DNA from: SMWN01 sp965221455
Lineage (GTDB): Bacteria; Pseudomonadota; Gammaproteobacteria; Eutrophobiales; Eutrophobiaceae
Assembly (NCBI GenBank): GCA_965221455.1
Contig: OZ244890.1
Location: 434,001 to 498,000 of the forward strand
Direction: 5' to 3'
DNA length: 64,000 nucleotides
Position numbers and translations under genes: made by a program. Below the pieces are notes generated by a model. That model was not told the origin of the DNA, made no database searches, and saw only the letters and a list, made by a program, of their open reading frames with translations. Each line of letters opens with the position of its first letter. Position 1 is the stretch's first letter. Below, piece after piece: positions 52,701-61,459 of the stretch.

Positions 52701-55266
52701 AGACTTGGATAACTTAAAAAATAAAATTAGCATTTTTAAACCTCCTCACAATATATCAATTGAAAAACTGATTCTAGTCATAGATCAAACATCAGAATTA
52801 AATGCAAAAATTACGGAAATAAATTCGAACCGGATTATACAATCCTTATTGGGAGAAAATTTATTCTTTGGTATAAATACTGATATTTCCTATGCTCGTA
52901 AAATTATAGAGCTGAGTGAGATTATAAGGAAGTTTAATCCAGATTTGGGAATGCCAATTTTAGAATCTTTAATTGACAAACAGCTGGATTCGTTTAAATC
53001 ATTATTATTGAATATTCAAGAGAGTGACAAGATATGCATTCAGACCATTAATGAACTTGCTCAAAAACTTGAATGCGAAGTTGACAGCATACTAAATGAA
53101 TATAGTAGATTTGATATCTCTGAATGGGCTAAGTCAGCGGCTAATGACCGTGATGGTTTGGTAAATTATTCTAAATTGGCTTCTTATAAGTTGGCTGTAT
53201 CAGAAGATGGATTTAACGATGTCGTCAATACTATTTCTGAATTAGAAGAAGGTTTTGATAATTTTACAAATAAAGTCAAAGCAATATTGTTTAATAACAT
53301 GGCCAAATCAGTTTACTCAAAACATGGTGATATGTTAGGCAAATATAATGGAATGAAGTTAAATAAACTCAGAGAGCGCCTGGCAAAAAATGATCGTGAA
53401 ATTATGGCGTTAGCCAGTTTTCATATTGCCAATGAATTGATTGCAAATGCGAAACCTGAACCTGGTGTAGGAAGGGGGAGAAAAAGAACCTGGACAGAGT
53501 TAAGCCTGATTAACAACGAAGTCTCAAAAAAACAACGCTTTATATCACCACGAGATTTAACACGGAGGGCGGGAAAAACGCTGCTGGAATTAAAACCCTG
53601 CTGGATGATGTCTCCATTATCAGTAGCACAGTATATCCAAAAAGGAGATATTGAATTTGATTTAGTAATAATTGATGAAGCATCCCAAATGACCCCGGAA
53701 AATGCTATTGGTGCAATTGTAAGAAGCAAACAAGCTATGATTGTAGGGGATACAAATCAGTTGCCACCGACAAGTTTCTTTAAAAAATTTATTGCAGTCG
53801 ATGAGGATGATGAAGAGGATTCTGTAACAGAAGAATCAATTCTTGAAATCGCAAACGGAGCATTTCGACCTGCTCGTCGTTTACGATGGCACTATAGATC
53901 ACGTCACTCATCACTTATCGCTTTCTCTAACGAACATATATACGACAATGAACTAACTATATTTCCATCTGCTACCGAAAATGATCCAACCATGGGTGTT
54001 TCTATAGTAAAAGTCGATGGTATTTACTCATCAGGAACCAATTCAAAAGAATCGGAAGTTATGATTGAATATATCATTCGATTTATGAAAGAAAACGCAG
54101 ATAGGTCACTTGGTGTTGTCACTGTAAATCAGAAGCAACGTGATTTGTTATTGGAAGAATTTGAATATGCAATCTCAAAAAACCCGGACATACTGGAATA
54201 TCTTGAAAAATGGGAAGAAGAAAATTCTGGTCTAGAATCATTCTTTATTAAGAATTTAGAAAATGTTCAGGGTGATGAGAGAGACGTTATATTTATCGGA
54301 ACTGTATATGGTCCGGAATCTAGGGGTGCCAGAGTCATGCAAAGATTTGGGCCTATTAGTGGTATAGCTGGGAAAAGACGGTTAAACGTTCTTTTTACGA
54401 GAGCGAAAAAACAAATCGTAACTTTTACGTCAATGACTGGGGCAGATATCACGGCAGATAACAGGGGTAACCCTGGGCCATTCCTACTAAAGGAATGGCT
54501 AAATTATTCTGCTACACATGTTATTAAAGCAGCCGTTGAGACTGGCAAAGAACCTGATTCAGAGTTTGAAGAATATGTCATTAAGCAAATTGAAAGTATT
54601 GGATGTATAGCTGTACCGCAAGTTGGGGTTTCCGGATACTTCATTGATATAGGCGTAAGACATCCTCAGTGGCCTCACGGGTATATTTTAGGTGTTGAAT
54701 GTGATGGTGCAGCGTATCACTCTTCCAAATCAGCTAGAGACAGAGATCGGTTAAGGGAAGAGATACTGACTAATCTTGGATGGGAGATCTACAGAATTTG
54801 GTCAACAGACTGGTTTGGAGATCCTAGATATGAAGCAGAAAAATTACGTATCGCAATTGATCAAAGGCTAAAATTCTTAATAGATCATTCTGAATATATA
54901 GAAGAGAGTATTAAAAGTGAAAGCGTATCTCAAGTTTCTAGTATTAGAAAAGAGGAAAACATAAAATCAGAAAATGTTTATGATTTATTTGAAGAAAATG
55001 ATGAGTCAGATGTAACAATTAATTCTGACCAAGCCCGGAAATTATTACTCAAGCTACGAACTAATGATATAGCAGAAGAGTTTGATAATGCTATTACGGA
55101 AAAAGGAATATTAAATGATGAAATAATTGAAATTTTATTAGATAAAAGACCTGAAACTACGGAAGAATTTCGTGAACTCATTCCTATATCAATAAGAGAA
55201 AAGATAGACCATAAACAAATGGCATACTTAAATACCATATTAAACATTCTAAATTCTATAGGTTAA
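49798..55266 (+). CDS. DUF4011-type SF1 helicase with C-terminal nuclease, probable defence gene
   Basis: About 1820 residues (ATGs at 49798 or 49807; the ribosome site is weak). N-terminus: DUF4011-like RPKLLDLTRRNPLLSTPF. Walker A: GPPGSGKSQTIVNTIAAAM near 410. A long helical insertion of roughly 800 residues follows. Helicase motifs: IDEASQMTPENAIGAI (II), GDTNQLPPTSFF (III), WHYRSRHSSLIAF (IV), NVQGDERDVIFIGTVYG (V) and RLNVLFTRAKKQIV (VI). C-terminus: a Vsr/DUF559-like nuclease (IDIGVRH, LGVECDGAAYHSSKSARDRDR, NLGWEIYRIWSTDW). This COG1112-type helicase plus nuclease is frequent in defence islands. The gene is far more AT-rich than its neighbours and is bounded by 40-bp direct repeats. 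Confidence 0.88.
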   Translation: MLIMTNDNNEKLREYLNNRIEDVRPKLLDLTRRNPLLSTPFSERSHSNIRVVDEVPSFLFEKLLTDKMKLVPLPPLEEDPKDELSQKFRTAFAEARYTDEEYLQKLEIIDTEDDDNDQQPLSYERELKDKVRTMLGLPERQTKAQLSLKKHAKIHNINPSYELNPGLEGDDGRYTDNDIQTLLLPDLFERRLNSISSKIRTWQQETGISVFHIAFGFLEWSDPKTSKSFFSPLLLMPATLEKERTQSGAEFYITSEGENVEGNVVLAEKLRLDYAIDFPVFNQDESIEDYFSTIENSIPENRPWRFRRQVALGVFPSAKMSMYNDLDTEKWNFNDNEAINSLFTGNQSTGVDSPFADDYEVDEPNIESRVPYLIADADSSQFSTIVDIIDNKNLAVEGPPGSGKSQTIVNTIAAAMLDGKKVLFVAEKTAALDVVKSRLEALNLGEFILPLLANRSGRTQIMESIRERLDLNGWNLSADIKDLITQYRKYRTQINNYIETLSSDYAATGFTVHDVLGKQLLFREYLERLPRELQKHDIPNILNFSDSKIKELYNNCEELEEADIECSQKTNLWKVCNAVNLNRFEVDEILDKTSGCAEIFGYNTSLREQLLDFHVRSDCDENSIKILLNIIKLCEFKYDDKQAKIVISLLKQDGFQALNNFICLIEKSRELVNETSSVIQNIEDEKNLDILNLISDLAKKYKINNISHNDINSIKEKHEKNIKTLQYIIEFTKECMEVVPGLDNIKVGKIFDFCYISSLVTPETLAFRNEQLENPLSLDYLKKQQTLVLNTLIKKKNLSNFINLEREYNLDEIKQCLDVLSNSGIFRFLNRKYHRQKNFYKSISINNTYDSDTAITNLRNLSEIIITEDKINNDDKLKSIFEFNFDGINTNFQLAFDTIRFYKNIEDNLPDKDERLLRIFLRTESSSKIKELPRPDLDKCHNLLQYGNYQSVIDEHEKLLVISKTIDADLDNLKNKISIFKPPHNISIEKLILVIDQTSELNAKITEINSNRIIQSLLGENLFFGINTDISYARKIIELSEIIRKFNPDLGMPILESLIDKQLDSFKSLLLNIQESDKICIQTINELAQKLECEVDSILNEYSRFDISEWAKSAANDRDGLVNYSKLASYKLAVSEDGFNDVVNTISELEEGFDNFTNKVKAILFNNMAKSVYSKHGDMLGKYNGMKLNKLRERLAKNDREIMALASFHIANELIANAKPEPGVGRGRKRTWTELSLINNEVSKKQRFISPRDLTRRAGKTLLELKPCWMMSPLSVAQYIQKGDIEFDLVIIDEASQMTPENAIGAIVRSKQAMIVGDTNQLPPTSFFKKFIAVDEDDEEDSVTEESILEIANGAFRPARRLRWHYRSRHSSLIAFSNEHIYDNELTIFPSATENDPTMGVSIVKVDGIYSSGTNSKESEVMIEYIIRFMKENADRSLGVVTVNQKQRDLLLEEFEYAISKNPDILEYLEKWEEENSGLESFFIKNLENVQGDERDVIFIGTVYGPESRGARVMQRFGPISGIAGKRRLNVLFTRAKKQIVTFTSMTGADITADNRGNPGPFLLKEWLNYSATHVIKAAVETGKEPDSEFEEYVIKQIESIGCIAVPQVGVSGYFIDIGVRHPQWPHGYILGVECDGAAYHSSKSARDRDRLREEILTNLGWEIYRIWSTDWFGDPRYEAEKLRIAIDQRLKFLIDHSEYIEESIKSESVSQVSSIRKEENIKSENVYDLFEENDESDVTINSDQARKLLLKLRTNDIAEEFDNAITEKGILNDEIIEILLDKRPETTEEFRELIPISIREKIDHKQMAYLNTILNILNSIG

Positions 55267-55267
55267 C

Positions 55268-55307
55268 TACAGGGTCAACTAGAACTGTGTGTTTTCTTAA
55301 TCTATTG
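55268..55307. repeat. 40-bp direct repeat, purD side
   Basis: Partner of 49607-49646. Its last six bases are the end of purD (stop codon 55302-55304 on the minus strand plus the last codon), so this copy is probably the original target and the hisH copy arose with the insertion. Confidence 0.93.
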
Positions 55308-56591
55308 CGCTCTATTGATGGCACGGTGTCCAATATCATTCCGATAGAACGTTCCGTCACAATTAATTCTTTCTATTGCCTGATAAGCGGATTGCTGTGC
55401 CTGTGATACCGTGTTGCCTAATGCCGTCACACACAAAACACGTCCACCTGCGGTCACAATATTATCGTCTGACCGCGCAGTCCCGGCATGAAATACTTTT
55501 GTGCCTTCCTGAAAGTCGCTATCCAGTCCTGATATCACATCTCCTTTACTCACACTCTCGGGATAACCATCCGAGGCCATCACGACACCCAGAGCCGCAC
55601 GTTCATCCCATTCAGCTTCAACCGTATCCAGTTTCCCGTCTAAAGCCGCCTGGCATAATTCAATCAGATCACTTTTCAATCGCATCATAATGGGCTGCGT
55701 TTCCGGATCACCAAATCGACAATTAAATTCCAGCACTTTCGGTGTGCCATCTGCTGTTACCATCACGCCTGCATACAGAAAACCGATATATTTATGCCCT
55801 TCCTCCGCCATGCCCCTGACGGTAGGTGCTATCACTTCATTCATGATGCGGTCATGCATTTCCGGCGTGATAACAGGTGCCGGCGAATATGCACCCATCC
55901 CTCCTGTATTGGGTCCCTGATCACCATCATCCCTGGTCTTGTGATCTTGTGAGCTTGCTAATGGTAAAATGTTTTTGCCGTCAGACATCACGATAAAACT
56001 CACTTCTTCACCTTGCATAAAGTCTTCAATGACAACGCAACTGCCAGCTTCATCAAACTTATTCCCGACCAACATATCATCAATCACGAGATTCGCTACA
56101 GCAGCCGACATGGCAAGAGTGACACCTTTGCCTGCCGCCAAACCATCTGCTTTCACCGCAACCCGCGTGCCTTTGCCTTTTTCCTCGATGTAGGCTTTCG
56201 CAGCATCAGCATTAGTAAACGTTTTAGATTCTGCGGTTGGAATATTGTGGCGTTGCAGAAAATCCTTGGTAAAAGATTTAGAACCTTCAAGTATGGCGGC
56301 ATCTTTCGAGGGACCAAAACAGGCTAACCCGGCATGTTTGAATACATCAACGATACCATTGACCAGAGGGATCTCGGGGCCAACGATAGTCAGATTTATT
56401 TTTTCCTTTTCTGCAAAAATTTTTAAGGCGGTAATGTCGTCTGCACTGATATTGACGTTACTGACTTTATACTCACTCTCTGTTCCCGGGTTCCCTGGCG
56501 CAACAAAAACCGTATCAACTTTTTCTGATTGCGCCACCTTCCACGCCAATGCATGTTCACGACCACCACCGCCTACAATCAATACTTTCAT
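55302..56591 (-). CDS. purD: Phosphoribosylamine-glycine ligase
   Basis: A 429-residue ATP-grasp enzyme: VLIVGGGGREHALAWKV start, GPEIPLVNGIVD, ADGLAAGKGVTLA, GDQGPNTGGMGAYSPAPV and LEFNCRFGDPETQPIM. It catalyses the second step of purine synthesis. Its stop codon lies within the 40-bp repeat, so the insertion preserved the coding sequence. It is last in the dusB-fis-purH-purD cluster. Confidence 0.97.
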   Translation of the reverse strand: MKVLIVGGGGREHALAWKVAQSEKVDTVFVAPGNPGTESEYKVSNVNISADDITALKIFAEKEKINLTIVGPEIPLVNGIVDVFKHAGLACFGPSKDAAILEGSKSFTKDFLQRHNIPTAESKTFTNADAAKAYIEEKGKGTRVAVKADGLAAGKGVTLAMSAAVANLVIDDMLVGNKFDEAGSCVVIEDFMQGEEVSFIVMSDGKNILPLASSQDHKTRDDGDQGPNTGGMGAYSPAPVITPEMHDRIMNEVIAPTVRGMAEEGHKYIGFLYAGVMVTADGTPKVLEFNCRFGDPETQPIMMRLKSDLIELCQAALDGKLDTVEAEWDERAALGVVMASDGYPESVSKGDVISGLDSDFQEGTKVFHAGTARSDDNIVTAGGRVLCVTALGNTVSQAQQSAYQAIERINCDGTFYRNDIGHRAINRAQ

Positions 56592-56680
56592 CTTTGTCTC
56601 TAAATTGTTTTACAAAAAATCAATATAAATATTAACGCAGCATGACGATCACAACGAGGAAGTAACTGGAAATATATCCG

Positions 56681-58243
56681 TCAATGCAAGAAGTGACGCA
56701 TGGCAGTGAAAACCATTGCAATATCAGCTTCATCCGCTGCAGCAATCACTTCATTGTCACGCACGGAACCGCCGGGCTGAATGATGGCTGTGACACCCGC
56801 CTTTACCGCAGAATCAATTCCATCTCGAAATGGAAAAAAAGCATCTGATGCCATCACAGAACCGCCAATTTCCAAGCCTTCATCTTCGGCCTTGATCGCT
56901 GCAATACGGGCACTATAGATCCGGCTCATTTGGCCGGCCCCAATACCGATTGTTTGTTTGTCTTTGGCGTAAACGATGGCATTGGATTTCACATACTTCA
57001 CCACCTTCCAGGCAAACAACAAATCTTCCAGTTGTTTTTCTGTCGGCGAGCGTTTGCTGACAATTTCAAGATCGCCTCTTTCAATAGTGCCTTGATCATT
57101 ATCCTGAACTAACAGACCTGCACTGACGCGCTTCATGCTCAACTGTTGTACGGCATGTTGTCCACTCCCCGACTCAAGGACACGAATATTTTTCTTGGTG
57201 GAAAACACATCCAATGCCTCTTTACTGATGGATGGTGCAATAACGACTTCGACAAATTGTCGATCAATTATCGCCCTGGCCGTCTCGGCATCAAGCGATA
57301 AATTAAACGCAATAATGCCACCGAAAGCAGAGGTGGGATCTGTCTGATAGGCTTTTTCATAAGCCTGCAGGATACTATCCCCTAACGCAACGCCACATGG
57401 ATTTGCATGCTTAACAATAACGCATGCAGCTTCTTGATGGACCATCACACACTCAAGCGCAGCATCCGTATCTACAATATTGTTATAGGAGAGCGTTTTG
57501 CCTTGACATTGTTTTGCACCCGCGAACGTTCCTGGAGGTGGATCCGTCTGTCCATAAAATGCGGCAGTCTGATGCGGGTTCTCTCCATATCGCAACTCTT
57601 GAATCTTGTTAAACTGCATGGAAAAAGTCAGTGGATAGTCCAGATATTCACCTTCTGTTGAAATAGCTCCTAAATAATTTGAAATATCGGCATCATACCT
57701 TGCAGTATGTGCAAAGACTTTTTGTGCCAAAAAAAATCTGGTCACATCAGTCAATGCTCCGTCATTACTATCAAGTTCCCTGACGAGATGCTCATAGTCA
57801 GACACATCGACAACAACGCCAACGTGGGCATGGTTTTTTGCTGCGGAACGCAGCATGGTCGGCCCACCGATATCAATATTTTCAATCGCTTCAGCCAATG
57901 TGCAATCAGGGTTACTCACCGTTGCTGCAAAAGGATAGAGATTGACCACCACCAAATCAATCGGCGCAATATTATTTTCGAGCATAACGGCATCATCATG
58001 TCCGCGCCTACCTGACAAACCACCATGTATTTTTGGATGCAATGTTTTAACCCTGCCATCCATAATTTCAGGAAAGCCGGTGTAATCAGAGACCTCAATA
58101 ACATTGATATCATCATCGGCAAGAAAATTTGCGGTGCCGCCCGTCGATAAAATAACGACGTTACGGCTTGCCAGGTAGCGTGCAAACTCAATAATCCCGG
58201 TTTTATCTGAAACACTGATCAGTGCCCGTTTGATTTTATTCAT
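56681..58243 (-). CDS. purH: Bifunctional AICAR formyltransferase/IMP cyclohydrolase
   Basis: 520 residues. The IMP cyclohydrolase half has LISVSDKTG, STGGTANFL and DGRVKTLHPKIHGG. The formyltransferase half has ELRYGENPHQTAAFYG, VKHANPCGVA and SDAFFPFRDGID. It uses 10-formyl-THF, the product of FolD. The gene is 89 bases upstream of purD. Confidence 0.97.
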   Translation of the reverse strand: MNKIKRALISVSDKTGIIEFARYLASRNVVILSTGGTANFLADDDINVIEVSDYTGFPEIMDGRVKTLHPKIHGGLSGRRGHDDAVMLENNIAPIDLVVVNLYPFAATVSNPDCTLAEAIENIDIGGPTMLRSAAKNHAHVGVVVDVSDYEHLVRELDSNDGALTDVTRFFLAQKVFAHTARYDADISNYLGAISTEGEYLDYPLTFSMQFNKIQELRYGENPHQTAAFYGQTDPPPGTFAGAKQCQGKTLSYNNIVDTDAALECVMVHQEAACVIVKHANPCGVALGDSILQAYEKAYQTDPTSAFGGIIAFNLSLDAETARAIIDRQFVEVVIAPSISKEALDVFSTKKNIRVLESGSGQHAVQQLSMKRVSAGLLVQDNDQGTIERGDLEIVSKRSPTEKQLEDLLFAWKVVKYVKSNAIVYAKDKQTIGIGAGQMSRIYSARIAAIKAEDEGLEIGGSVMASDAFFPFRDGIDSAVKAGVTAIIQPGGSVRDNEVIAAADEADIAMVFTAMRHFLH

Positions 58244-58299
58244 GTTTTGCCAGCCTTGGGCCGCTTTATATTGATCTTATCCAGGATAGCAACGAGATA

Positions 58300-58584
58300 T
58301 TATTCTAATTTGTATTTCCTTAATTTTTTCCGCAGTGTCGCCCGGTTAATACCCAGCATTTCTGCGGATCGCGTAATATTCCCTCGCGTTTTCTCCAACA
58401 CAACCTGCAGCATGGGTTTTTCCGTCTGCGACAATACAAGCTCATAAAGATCACCGGGATCGTGACCATCCATATCCTCAAAATATAAATTTAATGCATT
58501 CTCCACACAATGAGAGATAGATTGAGCAGGCGTCTCTTTTTGTTTTTGTTGTGATTTGTTTTTACTACTCGCTTTAACTGTCAT
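58300..58584 (-). CDS. fis: DNA-binding protein Fis
   Basis: A 94-residue protein. The C-terminal HTH is typical of Fis (TRGNITRSAEMLGINRATLR, then KKLRKYKLE), with LYELVLSQTEKPMLQVVLE before it. The start overlaps the dusB stop by four bases, the standard dusB-fis arrangement. It is a nucleoid-associated global regulator. Confidence 0.95.
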   Translation of the reverse strand: MTVKASSKNKSQQKQKETPAQSISHCVENALNLYFEDMDGHDPGDLYELVLSQTEKPMLQVVLEKTRGNITRSAEMLGINRATLRKKLRKYKLE

Positions 58585-59567
58585 GCCGCCAATGCATCCC
58601 CATCATCAGTTAAATTAAAATAATCTTTTATCACAAATAGCTGGTCCTCCACGGTTTCCGTTTTATTGACTTTACTGCGTAATATTTCACCACTCCGTAG
58701 ATGCTTGCTATACCAGGCAATATGCTTCCGTGCCACACGTACACCGGTGTATTCACCGTATAGTTCGTAAAGCCCGTTCAGGTGTTGCAGTATTACTTTG
58801 CGGATCTCTTCAATAGCCGGTTGTGATAAATACCTCCCTGTTTTAAGGAAATAATCAATCTGCCTGAATATCCATGGGGTCCCCAGTGCGGCACGTCCCA
58901 ACATAACGCCGTCTACAGCAGAAGCATCCAACACTTTTACAGCTTTTTCGGCTGTAGTGATATCACCATTGGCGATCACCGGAATTGAGACATGATCCTT
59001 TACCTGCCTGATGGTCTGATATTCCGCTTCGCCCCTGAATCCACAGGCACGAGTTCTCCCGTGTACTGTCAACATCCGGATGCCTGAATCTTCTGCAATC
59101 TTTGCAATCGTGACCGCGTTTTTATTGTTTTTGTTCCAGCCTGTACGTATCTTCAGTGTAACCGGTACTTCTACCGCAGCGACAACGCTTCGTAGTATCT
59201 TTGCGACCAGCTTCTCATTCTGCATCAAAGCTGATCCCGCAAATACATTACAAACTTTCCTGGCCGGACAACCCATATTGATGTCTATGATTTGCGCGCC
59301 GAGATCGGCATTGTACCGTGCTGAGTTTGCCATAGCCTGTGGATCTGCACCCAGAATCTGTACTGCGCGGGGCGACTCTTCTTCATGGTGACTCAACCTT
59401 AACCGGGATTTTCTGCTATCCCAAAGTGCCGGATCAGAGGCCACCATTTCGGAAATCGCAAGACCCGCACCATACCTTTTGCATAGTAGGCGAAACGGTG
59501 CATCTGTTACCCCCGCCATGGGCGCAAGCAGTAAATTACTATCGAGTGTATACGAACCTATTATCAT
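58581..59567 (-). CDS. dusB: tRNA-dihydrouridine synthase B
   Basis: 328 residues from the ATG at 59567 (MIIGSYTLDSNLLLAPMAGV, the usual DusB start); the frame extends 17 codons upstream. FMN-barrel motifs: DINMGCPARKVCNVFAGSAL with the active-site Cys in the CPARKVC block, KIRTGW, VHGRTRACGF, IPVIANGDI and GVMLGRAALGTPW. It reduces uridines in tRNA. Confidence 0.96.
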   Translation of the reverse strand: MIIGSYTLDSNLLLAPMAGVTDAPFRLLCKRYGAGLAISEMVASDPALWDSRKSRLRLSHHEEESPRAVQILGADPQAMANSARYNADLGAQIIDINMGCPARKVCNVFAGSALMQNEKLVAKILRSVVAAVEVPVTLKIRTGWNKNNKNAVTIAKIAEDSGIRMLTVHGRTRACGFRGEAEYQTIRQVKDHVSIPVIANGDITTAEKAVKVLDASAVDGVMLGRAALGTPWIFRQIDYFLKTGRYLSQPAIEEIRKVILQHLNGLYELYGEYTGVRVARKHIAWYSKHLRSGEILRSKVNKTETVEDQLFVIKDYFNLTDDGDALAA

Positions 59568-59645
59568 CGTCCTGACCGCTTCTTGTCTTTTGGGCGGTTG
59601 TTTTAGAGTGGCGAGCAAATAATAACATGACTACACTGCAAATGA

Positions 59646-60542
59646 TTAGAGAAAGTGAAATTCAAAACTGACGGCATCCCTGGTCGGTCCGCTCACCTCC
59701 AGTACGAAGTGAGTTGGAGATTCCGGTAACATCCCCGCCTGAATATTAATGCTGCCATCCAGATACTCCTCATGATTAAATTCCCGGTAACCGATTACCT
59801 CTCCACTCGTATTGAACAGGGCAAGCTGAATCAATGGAAACGGTTGAATTTTTTCCGACTTGTTCACCATGGTCGCATTCACCAGTAAACTACCTTCATA
59901 CAGTGGGTGATTGCGAACATCCCGATTTAACAGCTTGATTGAGCTGATATCTTTATGCCTTAAGACTTCACATTGAAATCGTTCACAGATTTTTCCAATG
60001 ACGAGTTCAAACCGGGGATAACGCAATAGTAATTCATCACGGTTAAACCAGGCCAACTGTGCTGCAATGGTAACCAGCAATAAAGCAATGGCTAATCCCC
60101 AACCAATAGTGGCCGACAGACTTCTCTTTGCTGGAGGTTCTTCGCGTAATTCGTCAGGCAGATCCTCGCTAAGCATATCTTTTGAAAATTCGCTCAATAA
60201 TGCTTCTTCACCAGTTGCCTCATGATATTGTGCGTTTTTGTCAATGACTTCTTTTTTACCGTGAAAGCCAGGGATATCAAACTCCGGTTCCAGCGGTTCC
60301 GGCTCAATTCCTGCCACTGGCATTGATTTTCGTGCAGACTCATAACTAAATTTACCCATGGTCAATGGAATATCACTCAAGCGCGAAAGTGCACTAAACT
60401 GATAACCGCAGACACCACATTTGACCCGACCAGCGGCGGCGGATAATTGCGAAGCCTGGATACGAAACTGTTTCAGACAATTGGGGCAAGAAGTGAATAC
60501 CCCCCCAGGCAATGAGCGTGACTCAGAATTTCCCATTATCAA
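59646..60542 (-). CDS. Zinc-ribbon (MJ0042 motif) and DUF3426 membrane protein
   Basis: A 298-residue protein. The N-terminal zinc ribbon (CPNCLKQFRI ... VKCGVCGYQF) is at about 18-50, followed by an acidic linker, a single transmembrane helix (GWGLAIALLLVTIAAQLAW, about 150-170) and a C-terminal DUF3426 domain (LVNATMVNKSEKIQPFPLI). It is regularly found between prmA and dusB in gammaproteobacteria; function unknown. Met3 (60536) is an alternative start. Confidence 0.9.
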   Translation of the reverse strand: MIMGNSESRSLPGGVFTSCPNCLKQFRIQASQLSAAAGRVKCGVCGYQFSALSRLSDIPLTMGKFSYESARKSMPVAGIEPEPLEPEFDIPGFHGKKEVIDKNAQYHEATGEEALLSEFSKDMLSEDLPDELREEPPAKRSLSATIGWGLAIALLLVTIAAQLAWFNRDELLLRYPRFELVIGKICERFQCEVLRHKDISSIKLLNRDVRNHPLYEGSLLVNATMVNKSEKIQPFPLIQLALFNTSGEVIGYREFNHEEYLDGSINIQAGMLPESPTHFVLEVSGPTRDAVSFEFHFL

Positions 60543-60567
60543 GACTATTTCTGGCTGTATATTTGTC

Positions 60568-61449
60568 TCATTTTTTTGTTCCGTGCAACAATGACCATTC
60601 CTGCTTAAAGACGGTCCCGTCCATATTAAACCAGCTTTGATATGCTTCCAAACATTCCTCTACCTGCGTCGATAATAAGCCTGAAAGCACCAAATCACCG
60701 CGAGGCCGAACCAGCTCAGCAAAATGATTCGCTAACTCTTGCAGTGGGTTCAACAAGATATTGGCAACTAACACATCCACAGTTGGTAATTGGATATCCT
60801 CAGGATTGGCAATGACTAGTTGATCAGTGACGTTATTTCTTTTTGCATTTTCTTCTGTGGCTCGTAAAGCCTGAGGATCGATATCAACCGCATAGACTTT
60901 TTCCGCCCCCAGTTTAGCGGCAGCCAATGCCAGAATGCCGGAGCCACAACCGAAGTCGATCACTGATTTTTGTTCGATATCATTGCTGGCCAACCATTCC
61001 AGGCAGGCGGCGGTAGTCTCATGTGCACCAGTGCCAAACGCCAGGCCCGGATCAAGAATAATATGGGCAATATCATTTCGTGGTAATTCACACCAACCTG
61101 GACAAACACATAGCCGATCAGCGAAGATTCTTACCCCGTGACCGAATTTAAATTCATTGACCCAGTCACGATCTTTGAGGACTGATATTTCATGTTTATC
61201 GATCCGATCAGATCCCACACGATTGCGCAGACAAACAAGCAGGGTGTCAAGATCGGTATCTTCGTGAAGCAGTGCCACGATCCTTGTATGTTTCCAAAGT
61301 ATCGGTTCTTTCTCTATCGCCTGACCAAATATCTTTTCATCACTCACGGCGAACATGCTGATGGAAACCGCACCGAACAGTTCGAGAAGTTCTGACAACT
61401 GGTCGGCACCCTCGGGATCGCTTTCCAGCATTAACCGTAACCAGGACAT
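60568..61449 (-). CDS. prmA: Ribosomal protein L11 methyltransferase
   Basis: A 293-residue protein: small N-terminal L11-binding domain (MSWLRLMLESDPEGADQL), then the SAM fold with DPGLAFGTGAHETTAACLEW, DFGCGSGILALAAAKLGA and VDVLVANILLNPL (NPL/NILL motif). It trimethylates L11. It lies ten bases downstream of accC. Confidence 0.96.
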   Translation of the reverse strand: MSWLRLMLESDPEGADQLSELLELFGAVSISMFAVSDEKIFGQAIEKEPILWKHTRIVALLHEDTDLDTLLVCLRNRVGSDRIDKHEISVLKDRDWVNEFKFGHGVRIFADRLCVCPGWCELPRNDIAHIILDPGLAFGTGAHETTAACLEWLASNDIEQKSVIDFGCGSGILALAAAKLGAEKVYAVDIDPQALRATEENAKRNNVTDQLVIANPEDIQLPTVDVLVANILLNPLQELANHFAELVRPRGDLVLSGLLSTQVEECLEAYQSWFNMDGTVFKQEWSLLHGTKK

Positions 61450-61459
61450 TTAAAGCCCT

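Noticed and set aside
49607..55307. Tyrosine-integrase island with tRNA attachment site
   Set aside because: Direct repeats exist but there is no tRNA gene and no integrase within the segment, so only the repeats are claimed.
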